NCBI GenBank assembly: GCA_019694295.1
Contig: JAIBCG010000002.1
Coordinates: 54,271 to 118,270 of the forward strand
Direction of reading: 5' to 3'
DNA length: 64,000 nucleotides
Source: Saprospiraceae bacterium
GTDB lineage: Bacteria > Bacteroidota > Bacteroidia > Chitinophagales > Saprospiraceae
Position 1 is the stretch's first letter, and each line of letters begins with the position of its first letter. Made by a program: the position numbers and the translations under genes. Below the pieces are notes generated by a model, which made no database searches, was not told the origin of the DNA, and worked only from the letters and a program-made list of their open reading frames with translations. Of this stretch, positions 46,436 through 55,172 are shown piece by piece.

Positions 46436-47005
46436 ATGTACGATGTTGACTTTCAAATTTTTCACTTTGTCAATGATGGCCTGTCAAATACTTTTTTTGA
46501 CTGGGTGGCACCGGTATTAAGAGAAAAGAAGACATGGATACCATTGTACATAGCTTTACTGATATGGTTGATCTACAAATACCAGAAAAAATCTGTTTTG
46601 ATTATCGGGTTGATTATTGCGGTAGCCGGCATAACGGATTATACTTCAAGTAGTATTATCAAACCATTTGTGAAACGAGTCAGACCCTGTAATGACCAAT
46701 TGATCGAGTTGCAGGTAAATGAGCGCGTAACTTGTGGTGCAGGCTACAGTTTTCCGTCTTCGCATGCTGCCAATCATTTTGCTATTGCTTTTTTTCTTTC
46801 GCTAACCATTTTTCGAAAGTATAGGCTGATGCAGTGGCTGTCATTTTTGTGGGCTGCGCTGATTGCATTGAGTCAGGTGTATGTTGGTGTACATTATCCG
46901 GCAGATATATTTGGAGGAGCAGTATTGGGTATGCTTATCGCTATGATGGTTTATTACGTATCTTCGTGCCTTTGGGAAGAATACCTTAATTATATAGAGA
47001 CATGA
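46436..47005 (+). CDS. PAP2-family membrane phosphatase
   Basis: 189 residues with about five membrane helices. The three PAP2 phosphatase motifs are present: KPFVKRVRPC, SFPSSHAANHF (catalytic His) and the YVGVHYPADIFGG block with its nucleophilic His. Likely substrates are lipid phosphates such as undecaprenyl pyrophosphate or phosphatidic acid. Its stop overlaps the ATG of the ZIP transporter by 4 bp. Confidence 0.9.
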   Translation: MYDVDFQIFHFVNDGLSNTFFDWVAPVLREKKTWIPLYIALLIWLIYKYQKKSVLIIGLIIAVAGITDYTSSSIIKPFVKRVRPCNDQLIELQVNERVTCGAGYSFPSSHAANHFAIAFFLSLTIFRKYRLMQWLSFLWAALIALSQVYVGVHYPADIFGGAVLGMLIAMMVYYVSSCLWEEYLNYIET

Positions 47006-47745
47006 GTGTAACAGAACATATAATATTGATTGGTTCGATTTTACTTACCGGCGTGCTGTCTATGGCGTTTTATGGGAAAGTAAAGAAGTTGTCAAAGGTT
47101 TTACTTGCATTCAGCGGAGCTTTTTTGGTTTCCATTACCTTTCTACATTTGTTTCCGATCATTTACCACAGTGATAACCACAGTATTGGCATTTGGGTAA
47201 TTGCCGGATTTTTTGGTCAGTTGTTTCTTGAGCAGTTTTCATCGGGTGTAGAACACGGTCACTCCCATATACATAGCCATCAAAACTCCAATGTGCTTAT
47301 CATGCAGGTGATGTTTGGGCTTACGATACACAGTTTCGTTGAAGGATTGTCTTTAGGAGGATTTGAAATGCATGGACACGAACATGATCATCATTCTCAT
47401 TTGCTGAGTGAAGATGTAAATCCATTGCTGGTAGGTATAGTGCTGCATCATGTACCGGCTGCTTTTGCTCTGATGATGGTTTTTGCTTCCTCGCTGGTTT
47501 CTAAATGGAAGATTTTGCTTTGCCTTACCATATTTGCCATCATGCCATCACTTGGTGCACTTACGGTCATACATTTTAATTTCGACCAAGAAGTCATCCT
47601 CATGATTCTTGCATTCGTGTCAGGTTCATTTTTGCATGTAGCCACTACTATTCTTTTCGAAACAGACAATACGAATCACAAAATTCCCTACAAAACGCTA
47701 TTGGCAGCCTTATCGGGTGTCTTACTTTCATTGCTTACGGTATAG
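47002..47745 (+). CDS. ZIP-family divalent metal transporter
   Basis: 247 residues with about eight membrane helices. The signature helices carry the metal site: LTIHSFVEGLSLGG (H and E) and GIVLHHVPAAFAL (HH). A His-rich stretch, EHGHSHIHSH, and another, HGHEHDHHSH, lie in the loops and probably bind zinc. It probably imports zinc or related divalent metals across the inner membrane. Translationally coupled to the PAP2 gene and convergent with the HtrA gene, leaving only 3 bp between stops. Confidence 0.9.
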   Translation: MSVTEHIILIGSILLTGVLSMAFYGKVKKLSKVLLAFSGAFLVSITFLHLFPIIYHSDNHSIGIWVIAGFFGQLFLEQFSSGVEHGHSHIHSHQNSNVLIMQVMFGLTIHSFVEGLSLGGFEMHGHEHDHHSHLLSEDVNPLLVGIVLHHVPAAFALMMVFASSLVSKWKILLCLTIFAIMPSLGALTVIHFNFDQEVILMILAFVSGSFLHVATTILFETDNTNHKIPYKTLLAALSGVLLSLLTV

Positions 47746-47748
47746 CAG

Positions 47749-49179
47749 TTATTCTCGGTAAAACTCGTATGAATATTTGCCCGGATAGTCGATATAGAAT
47801 CCGTCCAGTCTTACCTTTCCTTTGATTTTGCTTATTTCATTCAATGCTTGTAATACCGAGTTAACTTTAATATTGTTTACCTGATTTATGATAAAACCCG
47901 CCTCCATGTTGGTTTTGCCTATGACGGTTTTTTTTGTGATAGAATGTACATAGGCACCCGAAATATTATAGTGTGCTTTTTCAACTCGGTTGAGTTCCCT
48001 GAGTTCGAATCCAAGTTCGTTTTGCAGATCAACTTCCGGTGCGGACAACTGTGCGGTGGTATTTATTTTGTTTTGTAAAACCACAGGAGTTACAAATCTT
48101 GACCCATTGCGGTAATATTCGATGACGAGCTTGTCACCCGGACCAAAAGTAGCGAGTACTTCCTGTAGTTGCGGTACAGATTCTATTTGTTTTTTGTTGA
48201 TTTTGGTAATTACATCACCTGACCTCAGCCCACCACGTTCAGCAGCACCGTCAGGGTTAACCCTGCCAATATATACACCCGACACTTCAGGCAGTCTGAG
48301 CGATTTTGCCAGGTCAGATGTTACATCTTCAGGCCCAATACCCAGAATGCCTCTTTGAACCTTGCCATATTCTAATAGGTCTTTGATCACTTTTTTTACC
48401 ACATTGACCGGTATGGCAAAAGAGTAGCCTTCGTACTGTCCGGTTTTGGTCATGATTGCAGTGTTGATGCCTATAAGATCGCCTCGCGTATTTACCAAAG
48501 CACCACCGCTGTTGCCCGGATTAACCACAGCATCTGTCTGAATGAAAGATTCGATTCTATACACATCATCCAATACGTCAATGCTTCGACCCTTTGCACT
48601 TACAATGCCGGCAGTAACAGTAGAGCTCAGGTTGAAAGGGTTTCCAACGGCTAGTACCCATTCACCTACCTGTACAGAATCCGAATTGCCAAGGCTTATG
48701 GCGGGTAAATTTTTAGCATCGATCTTTAATAAAGCTATATCTGTTGACGGATCCTGGCCTATCAGTTCTGCCTTGTACTCGCGGTTATCAGCAAGCGTCA
48801 CACGGAGTGTTTTGGCTTGATCAATAACATGCCTATTGGTGATGATGTACCCTTCAGGAGCAATGATGACCCCTGAGCCTGAAGATTTTCCGGCACCGAA
48901 TTTCCATATATCAAATTCGGTTTTTGCGGAAGCCTGTATATTGACGACTGCAGGTGTAGCGATAGATGAAGCTTTAATGAAATTGGTCGGTGCTGATGCT
49001 GAAAAATTGCTTCGCCTAATACTCGGGGCATGATTTTGGCTGAAATCTGTGAGACTCACTTGTGAAAATTCACGCGGAAAGTTGTTTCGGCTATTACTAA
49101 AACTCATAATCATGACATAACTTGTAAGCATACTCGTAAGAATGCTAAAAGCTGCTATGGTGAAAATTTTTCTGAACAT
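47749..49179 (-). CDS. HtrA/Deg-family periplasmic serine protease
   Basis: 476 residues. An N-terminal hydrophobic segment (about 5-28) is a signal peptide or anchor. The catalytic triad is H117 (TNRHV), D147 (STDIALL) and S224 (GNSGGAL). One PDZ domain follows (about 273-375: LGIGPEDVTSDLAKSL, AERGGLRSGDVITKIN), then a second, divergent PDZ-like C-terminus (about 385-470). Predicted role is periplasmic protein quality control. No TAnnTTTG box is seen upstream, so an alternative sigma factor may be involved. Confidence 0.92.
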   Translation of the reverse strand: MFRKIFTIAAFSILTSMLTSYVMIMSFSNSRNNFPREFSQVSLTDFSQNHAPSIRRSNFSASAPTNFIKASSIATPAVVNIQASAKTEFDIWKFGAGKSSGSGVIIAPEGYIITNRHVIDQAKTLRVTLADNREYKAELIGQDPSTDIALLKIDAKNLPAISLGNSDSVQVGEWVLAVGNPFNLSSTVTAGIVSAKGRSIDVLDDVYRIESFIQTDAVVNPGNSGGALVNTRGDLIGINTAIMTKTGQYEGYSFAIPVNVVKKVIKDLLEYGKVQRGILGIGPEDVTSDLAKSLRLPEVSGVYIGRVNPDGAAERGGLRSGDVITKINKKQIESVPQLQEVLATFGPGDKLVIEYYRNGSRFVTPVVLQNKINTTAQLSAPEVDLQNELGFELRELNRVEKAHYNISGAYVHSITKKTVIGKTNMEAGFIINQVNNIKVNSVLQALNEISKIKGKVRLDGFYIDYPGKYSYEFYRE

Positions 49180-49255
49180 GATATTATTAATTTGAAGTAA
49201 AACGTTTTATATTTATCGTAAATTATTCTGTACATCTATTTTACAATAAAAAAGG

Positions 49256-49263
49256 CATCTTTG
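49256..49263 (+). promoter_or_regulatory. candidate -7 element for dapF
   Basis: CATCTTTG has one mismatch to TAnnTTTG. It overlaps the TTG codon at 49261, which therefore cannot be the start. Confidence 0.4.
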
Positions 49264-49284
49264 TTTAACTTACGGATGCTTCTA

Positions 49285-50094
49285 ATGGCTAAAGTAATGT
49301 TAAAATTTTACAAATATCAAGGTGCGGGCAATGATTTTATCATTTTTGATAACCGTGAAGGTATTTTTCCACTCATCAACAGACAAAAAATAATTACCCG
49401 ACTGTGCGACAGGCGGTTTGGTATAGGAGCAGATGGTGTTATGTTGCTCGAAAATGCAGCCGGAATGGACTTTAATATGATTTATTTCAACGCTGATGGA
49501 AATGAAAGCTCGATGTGTGGCAATGGCGGCAGATGCCTGGTAAGTTTTGCCAATGACCTCGGCATTATTCAACAAAATGCTGCATTTAATGCCATAGACG
49601 GAGCACATGATGCTGTATATTTTTCACCTCAGAAAGTGAATCTGCGCATGAAAGATGTCAGTGAAATACAAAAAGGAAATGGTTTCGCTGTTCTGGACAC
49701 CGGGTCGCCTCATTACGTTCGGTTTGTGGATGATCTGAGTGTTGTGAATGTGTACGAAGAAGGCAGGCAAATACGGTATAGTCCTGAATTTGCGGAAAAT
49801 GGCATCAATGTAAATTTCGTACACAAAACAGAGGACATTCTTCACGTTTATACCTACGAGCGCGGCGTAGAAGACGAGACCTTAGCTTGTGGCACCGGTG
49901 TGACGGCAGCAGCTATTGCCTGGAATGAAGTGTTCGGGCACAAATCTGAAGATAGTGTACCAATCATGGCAAAAGGTGGCGATTTGACAGTCAGTTTTCG
50001 GAAGGTGGGCAATACCTATACCGACATCTGGCTTTCCGGTCCTGCTGTGAAGGTTTTTGAAGGGGTGATTGATCTAAACCATATTCCGCACTAG
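49285..50094 (+). CDS. dapF: diaminopimelate epimerase
   Basis: Converts LL- to meso-diaminopimelate for lysine and peptidoglycan synthesis. The two catalytic cysteines are in MCGNGGRC and ACGTGVTAA, and the N-terminal FYKYQGAGNDFI is typical. The chosen ATG gives about 269 residues; the ATG at 49297 is equally plausible and matches most homologues, and the ATG at 49276 is less likely. The open frame reaches back to a TTG at 49261, but the candidate promoter lies there. Confidence 0.94.
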   Translation: MAKVMLKFYKYQGAGNDFIIFDNREGIFPLINRQKIITRLCDRRFGIGADGVMLLENAAGMDFNMIYFNADGNESSMCGNGGRCLVSFANDLGIIQQNAAFNAIDGAHDAVYFSPQKVNLRMKDVSEIQKGNGFAVLDTGSPHYVRFVDDLSVVNVYEEGRQIRYSPEFAENGINVNFVHKTEDILHVYTYERGVEDETLACGTGVTAAAIAWNEVFGHKSEDSVPIMAKGGDLTVSFRKVGNTYTDIWLSGPAVKVFEGVIDLNHIPH

Positions 50095-50127
50095 ACCCTT
50101 TACTGCCTATAATTATTACTCCATACC

Positions 50128-50236
50128 CATCTCAAAAGCTCAAAAACCATAGTTCTCTGAGCTTTTATCACTTTATTTTGGACATTTTGTATGAATCATT
50201 TTCGTTCAAATTCCTAATGCATTATTTGGGTTGAAT
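50128..50236 (+). repeat. ~100-bp dispersed direct repeat, left copy
   Basis: Hand alignment shows about four-fifths identity with 57014-57121 in the same orientation, including an identical 20-bp block from AAGCTCAAAA to CATAGTTC. A 9-bp stem (AAAAGCTCA at 50134-50142 with TGAGCTTTT at 50158-50166) lies at its left end. It is 34 bp after the dapF stop and may double as its terminator. Confidence 0.8.
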
Positions 50237-50283
50237 AAGGCAGCATATTGAAAATAGCGAATTAGCTGAAATGTATTTTTGTT

Positions 50284-50317
50284 GTAACAACTCTGTAACA
50301 ACGTGTCATCAACTTTG
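50284..50317 (+). promoter_or_regulatory. PhoB/PhoP-like direct-repeat operator and -7 box of the TonB receptor gene
   Basis: GTAACAA at 50284-50290 and again at 50295-50301 (11-bp period), then 8 bp to CAACTTTG at 50310-50317, a one-mismatch -7 box. The layout is repeated upstream of the lipoprotein gene and fits an OmpR/PhoB-family activator. Confidence 0.6.
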
Positions 50318-50354
50318 CGGTATGAAAAGCAAATATCTTAATCAAACAAAATTT

Positions 50355-53051
50355 ATGACACACAAAAAATTCTCATTACTAAGCATTTTGCTCTTGCATC
50401 TTATCTTCATTTCAACCATTGCCGGGCAAACAGGAATTATCAAAGGACATATACTCGATGGCCACACTAAAGAACCACTTTTTGGTGCAAGCGTTCAGCT
50501 CTTAGGTACTGTCAACGGGGCAATCTCTGATGAAGATGGTAGTTTTTTAATCACCGGCATACCGATAGGCAAGCACAGCCTTAAAACAACGTATTTTTCT
50601 TATAAACAACACGAAATAAAGGATATCGATGTAAGACAGGGTGATACTACATTCTTAGAGCTGAGCCTCGAACCCACGGCTGAAGAATTGCAGGAAGTGC
50701 AGGTAGTAGCTAAAGCAAATCGTGAAACAGAACAGACATTACTTCTTGATCGCAGAAATTCACTGATATCTACTCAGCATATCGGAGCCCAGGAATTGTC
50801 AGGAAAAGGCTTAGGCGATGCTGGTGCAGCGGTTGCCACTATGACCGGCGTGTCAAAGCAAGAAGGTGTCAAAAATGTGTTCGTCAGAGGATTAGGCGAT
50901 CGGTATAATGTCACGCTGCTCAATGGCTTCCAGGTACCTTCCGAAGATCCCGAATACAAGAATATCGCTCTTGATTTCTTTGAGTCGGATGTGATAAAGA
51001 ACATTTCTGTGGATAAAGTTTTTCGTATAGAGAGTGTAAGTGATGTCGGTGGTGCAGTCGTAGATATACGCTCCAAAGAATCGTCTGAAACTGAGCTGAT
51101 CAATATAGAAGTATCAGGAAAACTTAACACGAATGTAGCAGACAAAACAATCCTGTACCCTGATGGAACGGATTATTTCGGATTTTCAAAAATCAATGAT
51201 AGTGGGAAAGGAAATTTTCAATTCAAGAACAAGCTCGACCCAAGAGCTGCCAGAATACCGTTGGCCGGTAATTACAAAATATCTGCCGGTAACCGTTGGA
51301 CTTTGAATGGCAATCCTTTTTCACTGTTTGCTGTGGCAGCACACTCCTCAGATATTGAATACACTGAAGAGATCATCAGGAATATGACTACAGATGGTAC
51401 AGTTTACCAAAATCAGACCGGTAAGAAACATGCTTCTACCCAGCGACAGCTCATACTGGCAAATGCAATGTATGAAACAGATAAATCAACCAGTATTGCT
51501 TACAATCTGATGCTGATACATGCCACTAACCAATATTTTGGAGAATATTCAGGTCGGCATTCAGAAATATTTCAAGGTGCATGGGACGAAACCGGATATC
51601 TGAGACGACAACAAATAAATGACAACAGACTAATGGTACATCAGCTACTTGGCGAGTGGCGATTGGCGGAAAAGTGGAGATTGCACGCAGGTGTATCATT
51701 CAACAATATTAAGAGTGCGGAACCTGATCGGAGAGAAAACTACCTGGGGCTAAACCAGGACGGTAGTTACAGCATCATTGGTGGCAACAGGCAGAAGCGT
51801 TTTTTTTCGAATTTGAATGGCAATGATTTTAATACGAGGGTCTTGTTCGACTACCATTTTAACAAAAACATAAGCGACAATCAAGCCAAAATATCATTTG
51901 GGTATTCAAACCAATTCGGACAATCTCAGTTTGAGTCAAAAGAATACAATTTTACAAGTATTCCGACAAAACTTTGGCCAGATAAGCTATGGTTAGACAA
52001 GCTTTATAATGCTGAAAATTATGAAAACAAAAAATTTTACATGACTGAGGGTTTTCCTGGCAGCTATCAGGTCACAAAATACTACCACTCTGTATTTGCA
52101 ACAGCAAGCGTCAAGATATCCGGGAAACTTAGTGGCAAATTTGGATACAAATACGATTTCGTAAATAGTGGAGTTGAGTATGATGTGCCCGGCAGACAGG
52201 GTAATGACAATATTCATAAAGGATATTCATTGCCTGGCATTAGCTTGAAGTACGATATCGATGCCAACAACTCACTAAGACTTGGGGCAAGCAAAACGTA
52301 CACACTGCCTCAGCCCAAGGAAATATCGCCATACCAGTATGTCAACATCAGCTTTACAAGTGAAGGGAATACCAAGCTTAAACCATCTGACAACTATAAT
52401 ATTGACCTGAAATGGGACAATTACCTAAGTCCGTCTGAGTTGATTTCAGTTTGTGTTTTTTACAAGAAAATAATGAATCCAATAGGAAGAGTAGATAAAG
52501 GAAATTCGGCTGGATTACTTACTTACGACAATATTGCCCAAAGTGCTGATGTAGCTGGCGTCGAATTCGAATTGCGCACGCGAATTATTGAATTTAATAA
52601 TAATGAAACCCGGACATACAACAAACTTACAGCTGGATTTAATGCATCCTGGCTTACAAGCCGGGCAAAACTGGATCTATTGAATACTCCCGCAAGAAAC
52701 ACAATGCTGGAAGGGGCTTCACCTTTTATCGCGAACGCTGATCTAAATTACAAGTATTCAAAAGACCATACATCCGTAACGGCATCAGTAGTATTTAACT
52801 ATGTATTCGACAGAATCTACACAATCGGCACCATAGGCCGTCAAGACATCATGCAAAAAGCTTTGCCAATGCTGGATTTTATGGTTATAGCCAATATTAC
52901 CAAACAAATTGGCCTGAAGTTTAAGGCGGGCAACCTGCTTGACCCCGGGCATGTGTTAACCCTTACATCTAGCACAAGCTCGGATGAAATTACATTAAGC
53001 CAATATCGAAAAGGAAGGGACTTGAGCCTTGGATTGAGCATAAAATTGTAA
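50355..53051 (+). CDS. TonB-dependent receptor with carboxypeptidase-regulatory-like N-terminal domain
   Basis: About 898 residues from the chosen ATG, which begins the signal peptide (MTHKKFSLLSILLLHLIFIS). A carboxypeptidase-regulatory-like domain (GIIKGHILDGHTKEPLFGAS to LSLEP) comes first, followed by the plug (MTGVSKQEGVKNVFVRGLGDRYNVTLLNG to GGAVVDIRSK) and a large beta-barrel ending in LGLSIKL. Upstream ATGs at 50322 and 50271 are less likely: the first lies 5 bp past the -7 box and the second lies upstream of it. The substrate is unknown; the operator-like repeats and the downstream PhoB/PhoR-like pair suggest phosphate-limited uptake. A beta-helix lipoprotein gene follows 100 bp later. 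Confidence 0.88.
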   Translation: MTHKKFSLLSILLLHLIFISTIAGQTGIIKGHILDGHTKEPLFGASVQLLGTVNGAISDEDGSFLITGIPIGKHSLKTTYFSYKQHEIKDIDVRQGDTTFLELSLEPTAEELQEVQVVAKANRETEQTLLLDRRNSLISTQHIGAQELSGKGLGDAGAAVATMTGVSKQEGVKNVFVRGLGDRYNVTLLNGFQVPSEDPEYKNIALDFFESDVIKNISVDKVFRIESVSDVGGAVVDIRSKESSETELINIEVSGKLNTNVADKTILYPDGTDYFGFSKINDSGKGNFQFKNKLDPRAARIPLAGNYKISAGNRWTLNGNPFSLFAVAAHSSDIEYTEEIIRNMTTDGTVYQNQTGKKHASTQRQLILANAMYETDKSTSIAYNLMLIHATNQYFGEYSGRHSEIFQGAWDETGYLRRQQINDNRLMVHQLLGEWRLAEKWRLHAGVSFNNIKSAEPDRRENYLGLNQDGSYSIIGGNRQKRFFSNLNGNDFNTRVLFDYHFNKNISDNQAKISFGYSNQFGQSQFESKEYNFTSIPTKLWPDKLWLDKLYNAENYENKKFYMTEGFPGSYQVTKYYHSVFATASVKISGKLSGKFGYKYDFVNSGVEYDVPGRQGNDNIHKGYSLPGISLKYDIDANNSLRLGASKTYTLPQPKEISPYQYVNISFTSEGNTKLKPSDNYNIDLKWDNYLSPSELISVCVFYKKIMNPIGRVDKGNSAGLLTYDNIAQSADVAGVEFELRTRIIEFNNNETRTYNKLTAGFNASWLTSRAKLDLLNTPARNTMLEGASPFIANADLNYKYSKDHTSVTASVVFNYVFDRIYTIGTIGRQDIMQKALPMLDFMVIANITKQIGLKFKAGNLLDPGHVLTLTSSTSSDEITLSQYRKGRDLSLGLSIKL

Positions 53052-53069
53052 CAAAAACTTAAAATTAAC

Positions 53070-53103
53070 TAAACAGTGTGGTAACAGAAACTCCGGAGCT
53101 TTG
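53070..53103 (+). promoter_or_regulatory. PhoB/PhoP-like direct-repeat operator and -7 box of the beta-helix lipoprotein gene
   Basis: TAAACAG at 53070-53076 and GTAACAG at 53081-53087 (11-bp period), then 8 bp to GAGCTTTG at 53096-53103. Another GTAACA lies at 53048, three 11-bp steps before the 53081 copy. Spacing is identical to the site upstream of the TonB receptor gene. Confidence 0.55.
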
Positions 53104-53151
53104 TAGTGAAAATTAATTAAAAATAAAAACTCATTTAAATCTTAAAAAAAC

Positions 53152-54333
53152 ATGAAAATTAGAAAAATGAACTTTAGCTTTTTAGCCGTAATGATGGTGG
53201 CATTCACTGTAATGTTTACCTCTTGTAAGAAGGAAGATGACCCCAAACCTCAAAAAGAAACCGACGAACTGACAGGAAGTATTACTGGCAACAAGATGCT
53301 TGATCCAAATGTTTCATACAAACTTACAGGCCCTCTGGTTGTTGAATCAGGTGCTGAACTGAATATACCGGCCGGTACGGTCATCAAAGCCGCAAAGGGC
53401 TTTAACAGCTACATCCTGGTACTACAAGGAGGAAAAATCAATATAAATGGTACGGCCGAAAAACCGGTAACCATGACGGCAGACATACCAAATGCAGGTG
53501 CGGGCCATTGGGGTGGCCTGATTATCAACGGTTATGCACCGCTGGCAGGAGGCACAACAGGCAGTACAGAAATAAGCTCAGCACATCTGTACGGCGGCAA
53601 CAATCCTACGGATAATTCGGGCTCTATCTGTTACCTTATTCTCGAATATACAGGTGCCAGATCGGCTGCCGATGTAGAGCACAACGGGCTTACTCTTAAT
53701 GGCGTAGGCAACGGTACGACCATAGAGAATGTGTATATATTGCATAGTTCTGACGACGGAATCGAGCTCTTCGGTGGTACAGTCAATGTCAAAAATCTTC
53801 TCGTGGTAAATCCTGATGATGATATGTTTGACTTTACACAGGGCTATACCGGTACACTTGAGAATGCATACGGAATATGGGAGGCCGGACACACCAGCAC
53901 AGAGTCAGACCCACGAGGCATAGAGGCCGATGGTAATCTTGATGGTAATTTTCCGACACAATCAGGGCAATCGAATATTACGGTACGAAATATAACCTTC
54001 GATATCAGAATTGCCCCGGCAGCAGACAGCGATATTGCTAATGTAAGCAATAAGATGCAGGACGTTATCAAGGTGAGAAGGTCGGCTTTGCTCAATGTAT
54101 CAAATGCTGTTGTAAAAGGAACCGGTACAGTTATAGATTTGATTGACATGAAGGATGGAAAAGGTAATGCCAACGTAAACTCAACCATCAGTTTAAGCAA
54201 CGCACTTAGCAACAGTATCTTGGGAAGTGAAGTCAACCCTCCGACAGGTTTTCCCGGGGCTGCTGTTCAGTATGGCAATACAGGATGTGCAAAGGATGTA
54301 TTTTCGTGGACTAAATATTCTTTCAAAGAATGA
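53152..54333 (+). CDS. secreted beta-helix-like lipoprotein
   Basis: 393 residues. The signal peptide ends in a lipobox (MFTSCKKEDD). The mature part looks like a right-handed parallel beta-helix: GPLVVESGAELNIPAGTVI, AGHWGGLIINGYAPL, NGVGNGTTIENVYILHSSDDGIELFGGTVNVKNL. Such proteins occur next to TonB receptors in Bacteroidota and are sometimes misnamed multidrug transporters. It shares operator-like direct repeats with the receptor gene, so I infer a surface lipoprotein partner of that receptor. No catalytic residues could be assigned. Confidence 0.8.
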   Translation: MKIRKMNFSFLAVMMVAFTVMFTSCKKEDDPKPQKETDELTGSITGNKMLDPNVSYKLTGPLVVESGAELNIPAGTVIKAAKGFNSYILVLQGGKININGTAEKPVTMTADIPNAGAGHWGGLIINGYAPLAGGTTGSTEISSAHLYGGNNPTDNSGSICYLILEYTGARSAADVEHNGLTLNGVGNGTTIENVYILHSSDDGIELFGGTVNVKNLLVVNPDDDMFDFTQGYTGTLENAYGIWEAGHTSTESDPRGIEADGNLDGNFPTQSGQSNITVRNITFDIRIAPAADSDIANVSNKMQDVIKVRRSALLNVSNAVVKGTGTVIDLIDMKDGKGNANVNSTISLSNALSNSILGSEVNPPTGFPGAAVQYGNTGCAKDVFSWTKYSFKE

Positions 54334-54364
54334 AAAATCCGGTATTTGCTTAGTGTAATGAATG

Positions 54365-54400
54365 AAGAAGCGTATCCTGCATAGGTCGCTTCTTTCCTTT
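54365..54400 (+). terminator. terminator after the beta-helix lipoprotein gene
   Basis: AAGAAGCG at 54365-54372 pairs with CGCTTCTT at 54387-54394, followed by a T-rich tail. It separates the receptor-lipoprotein genes from the two-component system. Confidence 0.65.
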
Positions 54401-54453
54401 ATTTATAAAATTATAAGATGGCCCGAAAATGACGTCAATATCATTAAGTCCTT

Positions 54454-54461
54454 TATCTTTG
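54454..54461 (+). promoter_or_regulatory. -7 promoter element for the two-component system
   Basis: TATCTTTG matches TAnnTTTG exactly, 24 bp upstream of the ATG at 54486. The upstream ATG at 54429 precedes it and is therefore not the start. Confidence 0.6.
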
Positions 54462-54485
54462 TTGAAGCACACTGATTCTTTCGAA

Positions 54486-55172
54486 ATGACAAAAATTCTT
54501 CTGGTAGATGATGACAGACACATTTCAGAAATTCTAGAGTTTAACCTCCGGAATGAAAACTTTGATGTAGTAGCCGTTTTTTCTGCGGAAGAAGCCCTCA
54601 GACAGAATATTTCTCAATTTGACCTCATTTTGCTCGATGTAATGATGGGTGGTATGTCGGGGTATAAGATGGCAGAAATATTGAGAAAAGATGGAATCCA
54701 TGTACCGATCATTTTTCTAACAGCCAAAGATACCGAGAACGATATGCTCACCGCTTTTTCAGTAGGAGGCGATGATTACATCTCCAAACCATTTTCTCTC
54801 AAGGAAGTAATAGCAAGGGTTAAAGCAGTGTTGAAGCGAACCCGGCCAGCAACCGAAGATAACGGCAAACAGGGGAAGCTAAGCATTGGCAGGCTTACCA
54901 TTGATTTTGACCAGAAAGAAGTTGTTCTGAACGGAGAAAAAATTTCATTGACTAAGACAGAATTTGAGCTACTAACATTACTCGCCCAGAACCCCGGTAG
55001 CTTGTTTTCAAGAGAAAGAATCATCAATACCATCTGGCACGAGACACCTTATATCACCGAACGAACTGTAGATGTGCATATTGTAAGGATGAGGAAAAAA
55101 CTTGGGGCGTATAGTGATGCTATTACAAGTCGCACAGGTTATGGTTACAGGTTTAATCCGGATGGTCTATGA
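54486..55172 (+). CDS. OmpR/PhoB-family response regulator
   Basis: 228 residues from the chosen ATG (MTKILLVDDDRHISEIL). The receiver domain has the acidic pocket D8-D10, the phospho-acceptor D51 (LILLDVMMG), T79 and K101 (DDYISKPF). The C-terminal winged helix (about 130-228) carries LTKTEFELLTLLAQNPGS and ERTVDVHIVRMRKKLG, the OmpR/PhoB DNA-recognition type. The ATG at 54429 would add 19 residues and lies upstream of an exact -7 box. The stop overlaps the kinase start by 4 bp. It is the natural candidate to bind the 11-bp repeats upstream of the two preceding genes. Confidence 0.93.
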   Translation: MTKILLVDDDRHISEILEFNLRNENFDVVAVFSAEEALRQNISQFDLILLDVMMGGMSGYKMAEILRKDGIHVPIIFLTAKDTENDMLTAFSVGGDDYISKPFSLKEVIARVKAVLKRTRPATEDNGKQGKLSIGRLTIDFDQKEVVLNGEKISLTKTEFELLTLLAQNPGSLFSRERIINTIWHETPYITERTVDVHIVRMRKKLGAYSDAITSRTGYGYRFNPDGL

